From positions 29,981,815 to 30,045,814 of the forward strand of contig NC_133232.1 in the NCBI RefSeq assembly GCF_040436345.1: 64,000 nt of DNA, given 5' to 3'. This document shows, in pieces, positions 11,771 through 25,099 of the stretch (positions are counted from its first letter, which is position 1; each line of letters begins with the position of its first letter). The DNA comes from Pagrus major (taxonomy: Eukaryota; Chordata; Actinopteri; Spariformes; Sparidae). Under the pieces are notes generated by a model. That model worked only from the letters and a program-made list of their open reading frames with translations, was not told the DNA's origin and made no database searches. Both the position numbers and the translations under genes were made by a program.

Positions 11771-13120
11771 ATGCCGAGCTCTCAGGCGCCAGGTATGGGC
11801 ACAAATCTCACAGATGTTCCCTGGGAGCACGGTCTCCACGGCTCCGGTCAAGACCCGGCCTGGTCCTCGGCTGTGAACAGCGTGGTGAAGATGGTGCTCA
11901 TATCTCTCATCGTGTGCGTGTCTTTGTTTGGGAACGTGGTGGTTCTGCTGGTGTTCCAGAGGAAACCTCAGCTCCTTCATGTGGCCAACCGCTTCGTCCT
12001 CAACCTCCTCCTGGCAGATCTGCTCCAGACCATAATAGTCATGCCTTTTGCCATTGCAGCCACCGTGCCGGGTGTGTGGCCCCTGGATGCCCGGCTGTGC
12101 CAGGCTCTGGTGGTGCTCATGCACCTTTTCGCATTCGCTGGAGTCAACACCATCATAGTTGTGTCTGTGGATCGCTACCTGGCCATCATCCACCCTCTGT
12201 CCTATCCCACCCGCATGACCCCTCACCTGGGCACCAACCTGATCATCTGCACCTGGGTGCTCAGTTTCCTTCAGAGCACACCTCCCCTCTACGGCTGGGG
12301 GGCCATTGACTTTGACCGCCATCACAAAGTGTGCTCGGTGGTGTGGTCCTCCAGCCTGTCCTACTCTGCCGTGGTGTCCACCTTCTCCTTCTGGCTGCCT
12401 GTGCTCATCATGCTCGGATGTTACTGGATGGTGTTCAGAGCAGCTCGGAGGCAGAACGCGCTTGTGCACCCCATACAGACGCAATCCTACTCCCAGCCCT
12501 GCCCGCAGGACTTCCAGGGACCGAGCAGTCCACAGCGGCAACCCCAACCACAGCCCCAGCAGGCCAGTTCACCTGATGGCCCCTACTCAGCCAGAGGGTA
12601 CCCTGTTCGAGTCAGGCACAGACGCTTCCACTACCACTGCAAGGCAGCTCGTGTAGTATTCGTGATTATGGCTTCATACATCCTCAGCATGGGGCCTTAC
12701 AGCATACTGAATACTATATCAATGAGTGCCAGAGCAGCTGTACCCCCCTGGCTGTCCTCCCTTGCCCTCGTGCTCTTCTTTTTGCAGTGTTGCCTCCACC
12801 CGTACATTTACGGTTACATGCACCGCAGTGTGAGGAAAGAGTTCCTAGCTTTGCTCTGTGGGATGTTCTGCAAGCAGGGCCGTCCCAGCCAGAGCTCTGC
12901 CGTGGAGAGCTGCTTCACAACTACGGAGGTCCGGTTCGGTGCTCACTCTCACCTGCCCAGCCTGACCGCTCGAGTGCTCCCTCTGCGGACATGGGAGGAG
13001 TGCACCACATCCTCCTCTCCCACCTGCGAGAGGAAGTCGAGGGACAGTCGCAAAGACACCACCTCAACCAGCGTCAGCTCTGAGCGGGAGCTCACGGTCC
13101 ACAGCAAACAAAGCACATAA
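11771..13120 (+). CDS. gpr101: Orphan class A G protein-coupled receptor, GPR101 type (single coding exon, 449 aa)
   Basis: Seven-transmembrane plasma-membrane receptor. The sequence shows an N-glycosylation site (NLT at residue 12), TM1 with the GN pair (54-55), TM2 with an acidic residue (LADLLQ, D83), a disulfide pair (C110/C188), the DRY motif (134-136) followed by LAIIHPLSYP, and ECL2 preceded by STPPLYGWG. The third loop is about 60-70 residues and rich in Pro/Gln/Ser. TM7 reads QCCLHPYIYGYM. Cysteines at 363 and 367 could be palmitoylated. The phrases QRKPQLL, HLFAFA-VNTI, STPPLYGWG and FFLQCC-HPY-YGYM match human GPR101 (recalled), and the rbmx-arhgef6 neighbourhood agrees. TM6 lacks the usual CWxP and TM7 has HPxxY instead of NPxxY, as in mammalian GPR101. 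In mammals GPR101 couples strongly to Gs and is linked to growth-hormone excess. The ORF is intronless. The chosen ATG is the first in frame that leaves a plausible extracellular tail. Human GPR101 is about 508 aa; the difference is mainly a shorter third loop. GPR161 fits much less well. Confidence 0.9.
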   Translation: MPSSQAPGMGTNLTDVPWEHGLHGSGQDPAWSSAVNSVVKMVLISLIVCVSLFGNVVVLLVFQRKPQLLHVANRFVLNLLLADLLQTIIVMPFAIAATVPGVWPLDARLCQALVVLMHLFAFAGVNTIIVVSVDRYLAIIHPLSYPTRMTPHLGTNLIICTWVLSFLQSTPPLYGWGAIDFDRHHKVCSVVWSSSLSYSAVVSTFSFWLPVLIMLGCYWMVFRAARRQNALVHPIQTQSYSQPCPQDFQGPSSPQRQPQPQPQQASSPDGPYSARGYPVRVRHRRFHYHCKAARVVFVIMASYILSMGPYSILNTISMSARAAVPPWLSSLALVLFFLQCCLHPYIYGYMHRSVRKEFLALLCGMFCKQGRPSQSSAVESCFTTTEVRFGAHSHLPSLTARVLPLRTWEECTTSSSPTCERKSRDSRKDTTSTSVSSERELTVHSKQST

Positions 13121-14965
13121 ACTGCCTTGAGGATTCATCGGATGGACCATATTTGCTCTTGTCATACAATGTGTTCACACATAAGCTGATATGCCTTCTT
13201 AACAACAGGGTTATTCATTCTGAAGTTGCTGGCATTAGGAATAGTTGTATCATCTACTTCATCACCAACGTAATGATCTTTTACTAGTTTGTCATTGATG
13301 AAATTGTCGATTTTTGGTTGAATATATGTCTTTAAAGAATAACTTGGTCAATTCATTGTTGCCTGATGAATGTATAATATACTGGCTGTGTGAAAGAAAT
13401 CCTGAACATTGACTATTTCTTTGTTTATATGTAAAAGCAGTTTTAAGAGTCACCAAGTGTCTGATTAGTCAGACTGTGTGCTTCTGTTTCGTCTTCACAA
13501 ACCATCATAACTGTTTTAAATGTACACAATTGTTGTCCCAGCTACTATTATAAAAACATTTGCATTTAAATCAATCCAATTTTTAAAAAGATTAGAATAA
13601 AAGTAAAACCAGAAACAGCTTTTAATCTGTATTTAATTCTTTGCTCGCAATAACATTTCTCTAGAAATGATGTTGGATCAAAGTTGTTGGTGTTCTGATC
13701 ACTTTGCTCTATAGGCCACAGGGGTCTCTGATAAGGTATTGATCTGCACAACTATCTCCTTTAAACATTGTCTCTGTTGTATTCTCTGTAATCCTGCCTG
13801 AGGGGCACAGGATGTTCTGTCCTTGTGTTAGCGCAGGCAAGCATCGCCTGCAACTAATGAACTCAGGGTATGCTCGTGGAAAAATGTGATGCCTGCTCTT
13901 TAAATCTAGTTGAGCGAGTAGATATACGTGTGTTTACGTCCCTGTTGCTGTTACTGTTCTTAGTCTCAAAGCGCCTTTTGAGTAAATGAGTAGAATTGTG
14001 ATTTTGGCCACATTGTCTTAGCCTCTTTGTTTCCTTGAACTCGACCAAGGCAAGGTAGAAATGTTGCATCTTGTTGTGCGCCAATGTGTATCTGGACTCA
14101 GTATTTGCTGCCTTTGTAATGTCAGCCTTTCTTTGAGGAAGCACAGTATATTTGTTGAAACAATACAGTGCGTAGAGAGCAGGGTATGATAAAAAAAATG
14201 TTTTAAAAAAAACTCTAGTGGACTCCTTGCACCAGTTATTTAACGTAGGCCGCATGCCGCAAGATCTTATGTAACTAATGTCTTATAGTCCACAGAATAC
14301 ATGTAGATTTGTAAAGATACCTCCCGACACAGTATTTGTAATAGAAAAAGCTGTCTGTTTAAAGCCACGGTGCGGGTGAGTTCTTATGTAAGTGTTTTAT
14401 GCTTGCGGTGACTCATCTCAGAAAACGGCAACCCATTTATGATGTGATGCCAAAGGATGTCATAGGTGCATCACAGCATTATGTGCATTATTTGAAAAGC
14501 GTGTCTCGTCCCACTTTCTGTCATGTTTTTGTAGCGTTTTGGAAAAGAAAAAAAAATAATTCAGCAGTATAAACCAGGGTGCTCCCAGTGTGTTACTATT
14601 ATTATTATTATTATTTATGAGACTGTGGTAGTTTTCTGGAAACAACTCACAACTAGTCGCACCTGCTTGACTGTTGTGGATTTGAGCTTTGGTTTATTCA
14701 AAAGGTCACTGGAGAAATCCGTACTACAGTATTATGAACGACAATCAAACTTGTAGAGTAAGTTTGTTAGAGTGTTGCTCTGTGAAGGACAAAGGGTACT
14801 GCAAAGTATGTAATGAAATGTATCATCACATAAAAGAAAGTAATGTTTTTAAGTGCTTTAAATGACATATTTTTGTGATTTCTATTGTGCTTTTGTATTA
14901 TTTCTGGTTTCATTATCCAACATCGGAAGGTGTCTGTTGTTTAATAAAAGTGAATTAATAGTAAG
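13121..14965 (+). other. Likely 3' UTR of gpr101
   Basis: No coding region is visible after the stop at 13,118-13,120. The stretch is AT-rich with many TGTTT/ATTT runs typical of long vertebrate 3' UTRs. The best poly(A) signal is AATAAA at 14,943-14,948, and an earlier candidate lies near 13,595. The end of the transcript cannot be fixed without RNA data. A short ATT microsatellite lies at about 14,596-14,613. Confidence 0.35.
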
Positions 14966-16383
14966 TAATACGTGTACAATTTTATATTCAACACGTGTTG
15001 GTGTTTTTCACTGCCCCCATTAACAAAACGCCTGGCTATAGATGTAATAAGGAAAACTGCTAACACACAGGATGTCTGTGTAGTAAGTGTTTGCATTTGA
15101 GGCCAGGCAAGCAACATAATGTATAACCAGGAGTGAGATATGAGTGAAGAAAATTCCAGAAATAAGAGTAAAGAAATGCATGAATAAAATGTATATCAAA
15201 TGGTGTTAGGTCAGTTTCAAACTCTCATCAAAAAAAAAAAAGTTTAACATCAGAGAACTTTTAAATTACCTGCTAGTAATGACATTAGATTTAAACAAAA
15301 GTAAAAGGTTCACTATATAAGAATGGTCAAGCTGTCAAAGTAAAACTCAGACAGGGGCATACCACCCGAGTGACTGCTAACTGTGGCTGCTGTCAGTTAG
15401 TTAGCTCAAGTAGCCGCGCATGTAGTGGCCCAGACCGGGAGATGGGAGCATAAGGATAGTGTTGGTGTTTACACCGCTGGCACAGGTATGTTGGGCCAGT
15501 ATGGCTGTTGCTAACTTCATTAGATATCTGCAACACAAAACATGAATATCATGACAGCAAAGCCTTTTGAATGTTTTCAACTACATTTTTTACATATTGC
15601 ACCTTTAACTGTTACGGTTACTTACTTATATATTAATAGTCATATATATATAGTCTAACATGTGAGAAATTAATGAAGATTCAGAGGAAAATCTTGGAGT
15701 AGATTCAGGGAGAATAACATGGGGCCACAAGAAGCGCACTACACTGTTTGTATCAAACCGTGAAGGTTCTCAGATAATTCTTGCAGTTACTATATACTCA
15801 TCCTTACACCGTCTCCTCTGAGCACTGAACACCTAATCCCATAGCTCTATGTCTAAACTAAGCATGCTAATGATTAATCAATAATAGATGAATCACCATT
15901 AAGAATTATCCAATTAAAAATGTATAAACTGACAGTCAGATGGGCATAAATACATCCAGAAGCATCTTGTCACAAATAACAAATACTTGCTTATCAAATA
16001 TATCAGCATAAAATACAAAATACTGAAATGACAAAATGTATTAATTAAAATACAACACACAAAATGAGTTTTTATACAAACTGATACTATTTGATATTAG
16101 TCTCGATACAGGTTGGATTTTGTTGGGCCAGCTGTTGAATACTGACAGGACGGGGGCACTGCAAATAAAATGAAGTCAATATTTTGGGTTTAGTTTTTTA
16201 TTCAAGTAACTTAGTGTTTACTTTATCTGTTCTTTTTAATCAATACGAGTAGGATACATTTAAATTAAAAGTATCTAACATAGACCAAAAAGAAATATAG
16301 TCAATTGTTTGTAAATTGCCCAGGTATGCACTGTTTTGGCTCAAAGAAATAAAAACATTCGGCCTTCATTTTGAATTAATCGC
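14966..16383. other. Intergenic DNA between convergent gpr101 and tm9sf2
   Basis: AT-rich, without recognisable genes, and containing the repeat at about 15,330-15,610. Both neighbouring genes end into this interval. Confidence 0.55.
15330..15610. repeat. Probable interspersed repeat end
   Basis: The segment ends with TTTTTACATATTGCACCTTTAA, a string I associate with the ends of common fish repeats. A similar ending (ATTACATATTGCACCTTCAA) occurs near 44,595. The two bodies share GCTAAC-rich words but were not fully aligned. Confidence 0.35.
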
Positions 16384-17346
16384 ATTTATTTGTAGAAATG
16401 TTATCACCTTGGGTGATGTCTCCGCACTGCTCGAAGCAAAAGGCAGCAGTGTTTAATGTAGCTAAACTTCAGCGAACCACTTATTACAACTTAAAGAGGG
16501 TGCATCTCAACGGTCTTGATCAGTAAATTCATGAATTGCATTATGATAACTAGGTGAGAATCTCTCCTGGGGCCAGACAAATCAGGCATGTCACTGAGCG
16601 ATCATCCTTCATGTGCAACATACTGTAGCTGTAGCATAATCTTCTATGTACAGATGTGCTTCTTAACCAAGTGTACCCCTTGTTTCTATGCCAACTTAAA
16701 TGCAGCCACCAAATACAAAGGAATGGACATGTATCATAGTAATGTCAGTGTTTTATATACTTTCTGAACTACAATACAGGCTCATATTTAAGGATGTATA
16801 GCCCCATCTTTACCTTGAAAAAAGAAAGAAAAAACAAAACTCCTACAGAAAGTTCCATAAAAGGTGACAATCTTTAAGTAGCATTCTCTCACTCGCTCGC
16901 TCTATACAGTATATGTACACACATTTTTTCCATCATTACATTACAGGTAATGAAAAACAAAACATTTAACTGTAAAGGGAGTAGAAAAGCAAAATACAGA
17001 ACATTTTACTTCCTTTAGAAAATTAAAAATAATAACATTTCAGGTTTTCTTGTTAACCCACCAAAACAAACCACTTACTATGACAGATCATCCGAACCCA
17101 AACTGATTTTCAAGAAGCCACTCGAAATATTACTGGTCAACAGTGGAAACAAAATTATATATATATTTTAAAAAGAAAAACAACAGCAACATAAGTTTAA
17201 AGCACAAAAGAGGACGGGCTCTGCTCTTCGGGTCTTTTCTATGATGGTTTCAGTTCAGGTCCATTCAGACCTTTTTAATCCCACAGTCAGCACTGAGGAG
17301 GCCAGTACTGCCAACGCAAGGAGTCAGTCTTTCCCCTCAGTCCTCT
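16384..17346 (-). other. Likely 3' UTR of tm9sf2
   Basis: On the minus strand the stop codon (17,347-17,349) is followed by about 950 nt of AT-rich DNA without coding potential. A minus-strand AATAAA (plus-strand TTTATT) at about 16,385-16,391 is the most plausible poly(A) signal. The extent is inferred from this signal only. Confidence 0.35.
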
Positions 17347-20300
17347 CTAGTCCACCTTGACCACACTGTAGATCTTATTTACAAACCAGAAGCAGGCAAA
17401 GAAGCCAATTGTACCTGAGAAAAAAGGTTAGAAAAAAGTTAGATGAATGACTTCAAAATAACAACTTAAAATCTGTTTGGGACAAATGTGTGTAAAGTTT
17501 AAAATTAATGAAAGGCCACAAGGTCCTGCAATTAATATACTTCAGGAGCACAGATGGAAAAAACAAAAATCCTGAAGTGCCAAATTTGTTGCCGCAAAAC
17601 CAACTTCCATCCGCTCAAAGTTCGAAAAATACAGGGTTGGGACTGCAATCTCTACAAAACAGCAAAAACTCTGGCACCTGCGGTTTATTTTGTCAGAGAA
17701 AGTGAGAGAGAGAGAGAGAATATTCTCCTCCGATGTTGAGAAGCAGGATTGGTCAAAATACTGAATCAATTCATGTGGGTATAAGTCCTGTCTGACTGCT
17801 CAATGGGGGCCATGCAGCCCAATCCCGAATTAAATTTGATCAAAGTTGGGATGAGGTGAAAACGACCGACAAGGAAATAAAAACTTAAAAAAAGGGGGAA
17901 TGAAAGAGATTAGGATTATTTAGATCAAAACTGAAAGCAAGGAGGGAAAGTGATCATCTTTTCCTTGAATCCTTGGATTATTTCTTGGTGGTAATCTTTT
18001 GACATCTCGTCCCCTTGCTACTTACAGCTCTGTGTTAAGATAGCGTCAAGCAGTGCGGCAGGCTAACTTTTATCTGGCCTAATGACAGAATAATAAAATA
18101 AAAAATGTCATCATTTGACATCATGGTGAGGAGTATATATCCGAGCGACATAAAGACTAGGCTGTTATCTAATTCCCCTATGTTATCCTTTTCCCGCACA
18201 CACCCCTATTCTCTTCTGAGTGGGTGTGCAAGAGAGCTGGACAGGGCAAATGAGTGCTGTTGCCATGTCAACGCGTGTCAATCTTTGTCTCATTCAACGT
18301 GGAGACGATGTTCTGTTCATCCTAGCTCAGTGATCTCCTCAACCTTAATCACGCAGCTGCATTTTTAAGCACAGAGCAGCAACAGTCAGGAATCCTGACT
18401 GCATATAGACTTATTATCATCCATGGCAACGAGTGAATGTGCTGCCTGTTTCCTTTTGATCTACTGAAAAAAAAAAGAACAAAAAACAGAACTCCCTGAT
18501 AAAACTAGACTCTGGCTTGTCAAACCGCAAACCACAGACAGTACAGTTGACCTAAATAAGTCTGCAAAACTAGATCTGACCAAGAGGGACTTTGAACATT
18601 CTAGTCTTATTTCTCCCAGACCCTCTGATTTTCATTAAACTTTAAACAAAAATGACAGTTCAAATGGAGCCCCAGCAAATAAATACTCTTTAATTGCAGT
18701 TGACACAGTTCTTCTGTACTGCCAGTGTAGAAAGAAAAGGGGCCAAGGATTGGCTTTAAATAAATATCAAACAAAAAATGTTACACAATAGTATGGACTG
18801 TTTCCTGGTGTCTTATTTCATAGGAACAGGATGGAGGTCCTGAAACTAACGTCATTCACCACGACCTTTAACTGATGGAGGGTGGTGCTACAATAATTAG
18901 CAAAGCAAACAAGGCCGTTCTTACGTACACACACCCTTTCTGTGTAACTTGCAGAAAACTTCTCTACTTGTCATAAAATGGAGATTGCAGTGAACGAATA
19001 TAACATACAGTACATAGATGATCATTTGTTGTTTTTAAACAAACTGAGCTCACCAATAACAGCCACCAATCACAATATGTTATCCTGGTGTCAAAGTGAT
19101 TACTCAGGGGAGAAGCAGGAAATCACTGTAGCTATTTCAAGAGCTCGTGTGTCACTTAACTCACCTGTGAAGAGGAAGAAGATGAGGACCATAATCATAG
19201 TGTATCCAAAGTAGAGGATGGTGCTGGCAGCTCCGATGATTTGCAGCTTCGAAAAGAAGTAATGCACCGCGTAGATAAACAGATAGACTGCTGTGAAGCC
19301 GCTGGTCAGGAAGGAACGCCACCACCAGTGGTAGTCCTGGACACACATTACATAAAACGACATGTTAGGATGCGATAATTAGGATAGGTCAACTGAAATC
19401 TGGAGCAGATGGAAAATGCTGAAATAAAAAACCCATATTGATGTTGACTTAATTTCCCTATACAAAATAGCATTTGCATAACTTTTTGTCAGGGCTGTAC
19501 GATGAAAGGTAAGGGCATAGAATATATATTAGAATATACTGAGAAACAACATCAGGGGGGATTTATTTTAGATATTTGCAATTCTATTTCCTCCCTGTTA
19601 CACCAGCATGACTACAATATGACAATTACAGTATGTGTTACTGACAATGAATATTTTAAAGTACAATTCATCCATTTTTTTCAGACTCTATGGGGGACAA
19701 AGTCCGCTGAACATTTATATACCTCAGCACATAGGTGGAAATAGCAGAGCAGAATTGTGGCCTCAGAGCAGGTGATGAGCAGTATTATGAAAACCAGGAA
19801 CAGAAATCCAAACATGTAGTACATCTGGTGAGACCTGGAAGATAAAAAGGCAACATGTGTCAAACTCCTCCTTAACTGTAGTCGAGTGTACATTGTTCAA
19901 AACAGGAATTGCAGGCCAATCTGGACAGATGACATTCCTGAATTCTTACCAAATGCTGTTGAGGATGAAGAAAAGCTGAATGAAGATGCATCCAAAGGGC
20001 AGGATGCCACCCATTACTATACCAGGGATGGGCTTTGTGAAGAATGACTGCTCGGGAATTTGACGGGGGATCTGGTTTGTTCGCACTGGTTGCTCAATTG
20101 CCTGGACAGGAGAGGTAAGAAAGAAAAAAATATTAAAAACTCTTAATTTCAAGCTTGGCAAATTAATAAATCAGGAGGCCTAACTCACAGCCTTCTTGAA
20201 TCCAAAGTAGGCACCAACGAAGGTGAGGGGCACAGAGATTCCAAACCACAGAGCCAAAATGGCCACCAGAGTGCCAAATGGGATTGCTGCTGAGGAGCCC

Positions 20301-23300
20301 TCCACCCAAAGGATCAGGTTCATCAGGAAGAAGTCTGCAAACACAATACTAGGGTGGGGAGGTAAACAAAGGACAATGACACAGAGAAAGGTTAACATGT
20401 GAGACAGATGAAAGGGAAAATAAAGGTGCAACATGTCACTCCAGGGCAGAAATTAGATAAATGCATGAAAGCAGACCAAATGCATCAAGTGAACTCACCC
20501 TGGGCACAAGAGTGCTGTCAGCAAGACGTTCGTCTTCCACTTTTCACCTCCAAAAGCTGAGAACAGAAACAGAGATGGTTGACAATATCATGATAAGAGA
20601 GATCACACTGACTGTAAACCAGTCTGTGTTGACTGTGTTGTGAGACTTAAAGGAAACTTTACAACATGGTTTTCTGGATTCTTACTTTTGTAAAGGCGCG
20701 CAGACACATAGCCAGCAGGAGTGCCCAGCAGAACCCAGAGGACCACAGCACACGTCATGAGAGCCCCTCTGTTGGCCGGTGACAGGAAACCCAGACAGGC
20801 CAGAACTACGGCAGACACACAGTCAACAGTGGACTCATTCAGACATACAGCATACCAGCAACATTGCAAGTATGTACTGGAATATCAATATAGAAGACTG
20901 TTTCTAATACTCCACCTACACGCTGCCCCATAACTTCAGACTGTAAAACCTATGGTTTGTCTAACATGTGTCTTCTTGGGTAGCTCACTGTATTTCATAG
21001 GATGGACACTTGAATTGTTTTGCCAAGATGGCTGTTGGGCTGTCAGTTACTTTGACATATGAGAAAAATAAAACTCTACAAAGAGAAATAAACAAGCTAC
21101 ATTTGGGGAGACAACCAGCCGAGCTTTAACTAGCAATGTATTGCAAATTTCTACACAATGTCTTGTATTTTAAGTTAGTTTTCACATACGCTCTGTTTTC
21201 ATGTTTAATCTACCAAACCAATTTAATATTCACATTTTGGTTAACAAGGCAACAACAACAAGTGTAATATTGTCCTAACTGTCTTTAAGTCTTAAAAGTA
21301 TATAAATTGGTGTGACATCTGTGTGTGGGAAGAAATTGTGACACTAGTGTCACTCCATGATGTATTTTATCTTGTAAAAGGGAAACTACTTATAGAAGTT
21401 AATAAGAATGAAACTCTAATATATGATTTATTACAGCCTAAGTAAAAATAGTCCTTACACAGTGTGATGAAGGTCATGATGAAGATCTGGGTGCCCTGTC
21501 CGAGGAACACAGACAGCAACATGCCTTTCCTGGGGGGACGGAAAACATCCCCATGCACCTGCTTCCACCCCGATTCCTCCTGTGCATCCTCCTGGGAAGA
21601 GAGGCAGACAGAATAAAGAGACAGTCACAATCAAGGAAGAAAGTACTTAACATTTGCAAATGGTGAAAGTTAAAGGTGAACCAACCACCAAGTAGTGAAT
21701 AATACCTCACAAACTTCTACCCAAGCAAAATAAAGTGAATACTGTGAAAACCTGGTTTAACAAAGATTGTAAAATTTGGTGTGAAAAACTCCTCGGTCAA
21801 TTCTCACATATAACTTGTACATTAAAGAATATCCACACCACATTTTACGTTATGTCCTAATGTGCCTGTTTGCCGCAATCACACACCCAAACACCTGATT
21901 TAGTAACCATTCTGTTCAAAAACTGCTTTCAATAAGCTTACATAGAGTAGAGAAGAGTTTCCCTTGGTCGATGGAATCTTTATCAAGTCTGCCTGTGAAA
22001 TGTAACAAAATATTTATAATTCTTGGTACTGTGCACCCATGTTGCTTGGCGATATTTCACACAAGCAGTAGCCATGATACTGTGATAAAGATGACCAATA
22101 AACATTCAGATGTAAACCTCCAATATTTGAGAGTGAAAGTTCAGCTAAGTGGGCTAAGAGAAAAACTACAAACAGACATCAAGTGACCCTTTAAACCCCT
22201 TTAATATATCCTCAATAATTAATGGTCATCTAGCTGAAACAAGGCTCCTCCCTTCAAAGTTTTCAGTCAGCTGTTGGTTTGAAAAGTTTAGATTTTCACC
22301 TGTATGGTAACAGCTACTTTGAATAGTTAATTTGCATGGTGGCAACAGGTTCCTTGTAGTACATTAATAAGACAAGAACTAATGAGATCCAAACTGTACC
22401 CGTCATACTACAATCTGTTGTTGGTTTATTTCTAACAACTGCATCTTAAAGAAATCCTAAAACTTCATATACACATCTGGATCAGCTGCAAATGAGAGAG
22501 AGCTCAACAATGCCTTTACCTGGTCGACCTGGTTGTATCTGGCAATGTCCTTATGCAGGGTTCTCAGCATGATCATGGCAACCATACCAGACAGGAAGAG
22601 GACAATGACCAAGGAGTTCATGATGCTGGAGAAACAAACAAGACATGTCATAGCATCAACTAACAAGCATCAAGACCCGGAGAGTTTTAAGGGAGAGGGT
22701 GTTTCTGTGATGCACATTGTGAAATATAACTTCATACCTAAACCACTGGATGTTGGTGTGAGGCATGGAGACCAGGATGTAGTCCCACCTAGAGGCCCAT
22801 TTGATGGCATTGTTCTCCTGTAAAGGGAAGTAAAATTATTGCAGGAAACATCACACACAAAATGTTCTTTTTCCATCATCATCATCATCATCATCATAGG
22901 CACATAGATATCGTTAAATGTTTGTTACATATAGGTACTCGTATAATACAATAGTTTGATGGCCTACCTCAAAAGTGACAGAGTAGGTGTAAATTATTGA
23001 CACATCATTATCAAACTCCCCAAAGACCTCCATTGGGCTTCCTCCTTCACAAGTTGGGTTCTTCTCATCCGTGTTTTTGATACTGTTGTGCAGAAAACAC
23101 ACAAAATCCTTCATATCATACTATTAATGAATGTGGTATTAGTGAGGGAGAATACACCTAAATCAAAATACAGTGGCATCATGTGCATCTACTTCCAACC
23201 ATAATTACCTCTTTGGCTCCAGAGTGGCAGCAACCAGCCGAGCTCCTCTCCATCCTTCTGAGGCTCCGCTGTGGTAGGTGATCCTGATGTCCACATGGTT

Positions 23301-25099
23301 GAAGACGTAAAATGTGTTCTTCTTGTTGAACTCGGACTGGAAAAAGAAAAAAAGGAACATTCTTATTGGACATAATGCAAGCATCCTATATACTCTTTAA
23401 ATATTCTCTAAATAAAACAAAAAATATATATATTATTATTAATTCTAAGCAGAGACATTATTACACATGATGTGAAAATGGCAAGCAACATTTTCTTTCT
23501 GGGATGAACTTGTCAAATTCAAGCATTCCAGGTAACAGAAATTAAAACTCACATTGATAACACAAGCATCTTTAGCTCTGCCATCTGCTGTAACGAGGCA
23601 GCCAATGGGGAAGCCCGGGTTGCAGTACTTCTGACCATCTTCCACATCATAGCACCAAGTCACCGGCATGTTGTCAATGATCCTGAAAAACAATTCGTTT
23701 ATCCCAATAAGCTTCTTGATAGATAAAGTTTGCGCTCATGTCTGTTTGCTAACAATTTTATTTTACTGCTGTATTCCATCTTTCAAACAAAACTTTAGAT
23801 AACTCATAAGTCAACAAGTACAGTACAGTACAGTATGTATTTTACTAACCAGTGGTGCTGGTAGTTCAGCTGCATTCCCATCTTCAGAAAATCGAGTTTG
23901 GTTGCATCTTCCTGCTCGCCTTTCTTGTAATCTTTCTTGCACACTGCCTTGCATTTCACATCTTGTTTGAAGTTGAACTATAAAAAGCAGATTAAGAGTC
24001 ATGTTGTATCAAGACAATACGTGGAATCTAAAATATGCAGCACACCACGCAGGCTCACATTTTCTGGTGAACACCCACCTTGTATGGTGAAGACTCAATT
24101 CGCTCACCAAACAGAACCTGTCCAAGGTTCTCAGAAGGCCTCTTTTCCTTGGCATCTTTGCAAAAGTCGAACCTTTAACAAATTTACAGATGATCACACA
24201 CAATGAGTAGATGATATTGAGCTGCGAAACATATAGACAGACATTAACCAGAGCAGCTTTAAGCAGAAATGAAATGTTACTTACACATCATACTCATAAG
24301 GCAGGACTGACTCCACTGAGTCCAAGCGATTGACAAACAGCTGAATTACTGTCTGTAAAGAAGCAAAAACAGTTTGTCTTTCAGTCTTTTTTTGATTCAA
24401 TGAAACAAAGCTGCCATCAGGACCATAGCTGGCAGGTTGCCCGTTTTCAAGTCCATTCATACAGCTAACGTTAATGTCAATAAGAGGGAAATGTCGCAAC
24501 CAAAGACTAATTTAGGTTAGATCGTTGTATTTGATCTGTCTCTCGAAAGGGTGCTAGATCCCAATGTCTTGGCCAGTCCAAACTTACCTGATCTTCGCCA
24601 GGACGTGAACAGAGTAGTGGCCAATCAAAAATATTGGTACAATTATATTATCTGTCAGAATTCATTATTTGAATGTTTTAATGTGCTAACAGTGAAATGA
24701 TAGGCTGGTGAAACCCCGATACCTCAGTAGGAATATTACTTTCCCTTGCTAATTCCAGGAAGTGTCAGTCAAAACGATAAACAATATGTCAGAATACTAT
24801 GACAGTGTTCCGGCTCCAGGTATTAGCCGGGGCCTACTTTAGGAGAGCACTGGCTAGCTAGCAAAGACTAAGGAAGATAAACTAAAACGAATATGCCACA
24901 TCGGCTACAGCGGAAAATCCGCGGTACAATAAAAAATGCGAGTCTTATCAGTTCACCATACCTGGCAATCCTCGCCACCTTGGTCCTCTACACAAAAACT
25001 CACTGGGGCTAAACCCGGAAGATAAAACGCCGAGCACGAACAGAGATACGAGACTAGCGAATAAACCAGCACCGAACCAAAGTGTATCCGCCTCTTCAT
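17347..25099 (-). CDS. tm9sf2: Transmembrane 9 superfamily member 2, 17 coding exons, 653 aa
   Basis: Nonaspanin protein of endosomes and Golgi, implicated in membrane-protein sorting and glycosylation. Coding exons, 5' to 3' on the minus strand: 25099-24962, 24352-24285, 24172-24079, 23977-23850, 23682-23553, 23336-23209, 23082-22968, 22817-22738, 22625-22520, 21591-21459, 20805-20686, 20556-20499, 20348-20189, 20101-19950, 19834-19723, 19336-19165, 17414-17347. All junctions are GT-AG and in phase; the total is 1,962 nt. A signal peptide (1-24) precedes FYLPGLAP, a family hallmark. A lumenal domain runs to about residue 293, the first membrane helix is [20 protein letters not shown], and after a cytosolic loop with FRPPRKGM come eight more helices. 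The C-terminus KIYSVVKVD carries the family COPI/Golgi-retention type motif. Long blocks such as [15 protein letters not shown] match human TM9SF2 (663 aa) rather than the other TM9 members. It is head-to-head with rbmx and tail-to-tail with gpr101. No defect is visible. Confidence 0.95.
22874..22898. repeat. (ATC)n microsatellite in a tm9sf2 intron
   Basis: Eight ATC units between coding exons 7 and 8 of tm9sf2. Confidence 0.95.

Noticed and set aside
11642-12547. 301-codon open frame on the minus strand over gpr101
   Set aside because: Antisense shadow of the gpr101 exon; His/Gly-rich composition and no recognisable domain.
11914-13083. Several 80-130-codon plus-strand frames inside gpr101
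   Set aside because: Out-of-frame shadows in a GC-rich coding exon.
11771-13120. Identification as gpr161
   Set aside because: GPR161 is longer, has several coding exons and lacks QRKPQLL, HLFAFA and QCC-HPY-YGYM; GPR101 fits these.
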